In this document: piece by piece, positions 49,659 to 51,242 of the stretch
Layout of the letters: every line of letters begins with the position of its first letter
How positions within the stretch are numbered: position 1 is the first letter of the stretch
Source of the DNA: Bacillota bacterium
Lineage (GTDB): Bacteria > Bacillota > Clostridia > Christensenellales > SZUA-584
Length of the DNA stretch: 51,242 bases
Assembly: GCA_023412005.1 (NCBI GenBank)
Contig: JAEYOE010000005.1
Coordinates: forward strand, 1 to 51,242
Direction of reading: 5' to 3'
The notes under the pieces: model-generated
The model's input: the letters and a program-made list of their open reading frames with translations, nothing else
Databases searched by the model: none
Told to the model about the DNA's origin: nothing
Position numbers and translations under genes: made by a program

Positions 49659-51011
49659 ATGAGCAAAATTCTATTTGATTTCAACAACGTGATGACATCA
49701 ATGGTGGGAAGACACGGGTTTACCGCTGAGGAGATTGCCGCAGCGGACGGTATGCTGAAAAGCGCGGTGGCGGCGTTGAAAAGCATGCCGCTCGGGTTTC
49801 GCAAGCTGCCGGGCGGGCAGGCGGCTGTGGTCGACGATATTTTACAGACCGCAGCGAAGATAAGAGCCAATTATGATACCTTCGTGGTTCTCGGTATCGG
49901 CGGCTCGGCTCTGGGGCCGATTGCGGTGGAGCAGGCACTGACTGACGGCAAAGGCACGATGAAGCTGATTGTGGAAGACAATGTGGACCCGGAGCGCTTG
50001 GGGCGCGTTTTTGCCAGCCTTGACCTTAAAAAGACGATGTTCAACGTGATCACCAAATCCGGGCGGACATCTGAAACGATGGCGCAAATGATGTATGCCG
50101 CCAATGCCATTGAGAAAGCGGGGCTTTCGCTCAAAGACCATATCATCTCGACCTCGGATGAGAAAAACGGTGAGCTGGTGAAGATCGCGCAGCAGGAAGG
50201 CCTTAAGTCGTTCATCATTCCGTCGGATGTGGGCGGGCGGTTCTCCGAGCTGACCCCGGTTGGTCTGCTGCCTGCGGCGGTTTGCGGGCACGATATAAAA
50301 GCGATGCTGGAAGGCGCGGCGTATATGGATGCGCTGTGCGCCAAAGAATCGGGCAACCCGGCGGCGCTGTACGCGCTGCTGCACGTGCTTGGCATGAAGA
50401 AGGGCTTCAACATCAGCGTGATGCTGCCGTATGCGGACAGCCTGAAATTCATGTCTGACTGGTATGCGCAGCTCTGGGCGGAATCGCTCGGCAAGCGCTA
50501 CGGTAACGACGGCAGTGAGGTGTACGCGGGGCAGACGCCCGTGAAGGCGCTTGGCGTGACGGATCAGCATTCGCAGATACAGCTATTTACCGAAGGGCCG
50601 TTTGACAAGATTGTGACGTTCCTGAAGGTGGATAAGTTCAGAAATGATCTTGAGATTCCGGCGGCGCTGACCTATATTGACGAAATCTCGTTCCTCGGCG
50701 GCAAAACGTTTGGGCAGCTGCTGGAGGCCGAGCGCAGCGCGACAGAATATGCGCTTTGCAAGGCGGGCCGCGCGAATTTGACCATCGCGCTCAGAGAAGT
50801 GGATGCGTTTACGGTGGGCGCGCTGCTGTACTTCTTCGAGATGGCGACGGCTTATGCGGGCGAAATGCTGGCGATCAATGCGTTTGATCAGCCGGGCGTG
50901 GAAGAGGGTAAGGTGGCGACATTCGCGCTGATGGGCAAAGCGGGCTTCGAGGCCAAAAAGGCCGAGCTCGACAAGCGCCCCGCGAAGAATGCCGCGCTGA
51001 TTATGGAGTAA
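49659..51011 (+). CDS. pgi: Glucose-6-phosphate isomerase
   Basis: A 450-residue phosphoglucose isomerase of the shorter Firmicute/archaeal-like bacterial type. FVVLGIGGSALGPIAVEQAL and ITKSGRTSETMAQM are the sugar-phosphate binding loops (SIS domains), SDVGGRFSELTPVGLLPAAV holds the family signature, YGNDGSEVYAGQTPVKALGV follows and TDQHSQIQLFTEGP carries the catalytic His. It interconverts glucose-6- and fructose-6-phosphate in glycolysis. AAGGAG lies 8 nt before the ATG; TATAAT at 49624-49629. A strong terminator follows at 51040. Confidence 0.96.
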   Translation: MSKILFDFNNVMTSMVGRHGFTAEEIAAADGMLKSAVAALKSMPLGFRKLPGGQAAVVDDILQTAAKIRANYDTFVVLGIGGSALGPIAVEQALTDGKGTMKLIVEDNVDPERLGRVFASLDLKKTMFNVITKSGRTSETMAQMMYAANAIEKAGLSLKDHIISTSDEKNGELVKIAQQEGLKSFIIPSDVGGRFSELTPVGLLPAAVCGHDIKAMLEGAAYMDALCAKESGNPAALYALLHVLGMKKGFNISVMLPYADSLKFMSDWYAQLWAESLGKRYGNDGSEVYAGQTPVKALGVTDQHSQIQLFTEGPFDKIVTFLKVDKFRNDLEIPAALTYIDEISFLGGKTFGQLLEAERSATEYALCKAGRANLTIALREVDAFTVGALLYFFEMATAYAGEMLAINAFDQPGVEEGKVATFALMGKAGFEAKKAELDKRPAKNAALIME

Positions 51012-51039
51012 GAACGCGAAACGATAACAAGAAACTGAG

Positions 51040-51075
51040 CAGGCGTACCGGTGACACGGTATGCCTGTTTTTTTT
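51040..51075 (+). terminator. Terminator after pgi
   Basis: CAGGCGTACC/GGTATGCCTG (51040-51049, 51058-51067; one G-T pair) followed by eight T residues. Confidence 0.9.
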
Positions 51076-51103
51076 CATCTCTGCATCACACATAATTAAT
51101 ATT

Positions 51104-51242
51104 AGAGATACCTGTACCCCGGAGCCAGCTATATAAAGTCAAGCCCCAAAATCGTGGTTAAAGGGAACTTGGTCGCGAAGGATAGCGAAGATAGAATAAG
51201 TCATCTTGCGGGCCACAGCTCCGATAGAAGTCATATGGTTTT
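51104..51242 (-). mobile_element. IS110-family insertion sequence, 3' end (inverted second copy)
   Basis: The reverse complement of 51104-51237 matches 1-134 with few mismatches and ends at the same AGAGAT/ATCTCT boundary. Flanking DNA beyond 51104 is unrelated to that at 135. The two copies point into the window from both sides. Confidence 0.8.
51139..51242 (-). CDS. IS110-family transposase, C-terminal fragment (partial)
   Basis: The minus-strand frame is open from the window end to TGA at 51139-51141 and encodes 33 residues with the same TSIGAVARKMTYSIFAILRD segment as at 1-99. Differences between copies are mostly silent (for example third-codon changes near GCCCGC/GCCCGT), showing that the two are not identical copies of one read. 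Confidence 0.72.
   Translation of the reverse strand, partial: NHMTSIGAVARKMTYSIFAILRDQVPFNHDFGA

Overview
The window reads as a contig from an anaerobic Clostridia-type Firmicute of medium GC. Supporting signs are strong purine-rich Shine-Dalgarno sites, the dnaX-ybaB-recR-yaaL gene order, a tetrahydrofolate riboswitch before folT, a giant 2-hydroxyacyl-CoA dehydratase activase, GSI-alpha glutamine synthetase and the glpA-like/glpB-like/DUF1667 operon. Species cannot be named. Both ends carry the same 134 bp in opposite orientation. It encodes the last residues of an IS110-family transposase, so the contig very probably stops inside copies of one insertion sequence.

Left to right: an IS110 end and a six-unit 94-bp tandem array (1-757); a 1,410-residue activase (838-5070); a small ORF and a strongly structured leader before a divergent dapB; a GNAT gene; mreD and mreC (7818-9193); a two-component system with an ABC exporter on the minus strand (9379-14436); a DUF998 membrane protein; THF riboswitch plus folT; an IS110 remnant; a papain-like lipoprotein; an unusual dapF; an EAL and an HD-GYP protein (18658-21504); yaaL-recR-ybaB-dnaX (21765-24536); rodA; nitroreductase; DUF4363/DUF421; nth-obg-yhbY-GNAT (28323-31019); a gene of unknown function followed by a decayed copy of its own 3' end; a metal permease; the FAD oxidoreductase operon with a terminator in its leader (33744-36915); a radical SAM gene; an AT-rich secreted-protein pair (38417-40377); an M14-fold protein lacking catalytic residues; glnA; a lipoprotein; mrdA-minC-minD-minE (44442-48986); a membrane-anchored protein; and pgi.

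Main themes. (1) Cell elongation and division genes (mreCD, rodA, mrdA, minCDE), usually one cluster in Clostridia, are here in three separate pieces on both strands. (2) Two diaminopimelate pathway proteins, DapB and DapF, are divergent at active-site motifs, and DapF has Ser at both catalytic Cys positions. (3) Cis-regulation is rich: THF riboswitch, candidate structured dapB leader, candidate attenuator before the glp-like operon, shared palindromes before the two-component and ABC genes, and a radical SAM gene that appears leaderless. (4) Mobile or decaying DNA: IS110 ends, an IS110 N-terminal remnant, a truncated paralogue and REP-like intergenic sequences. I found no tRNA, rRNA or CRISPR array. 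All coordinates and motif readings were made by eye without database searches.
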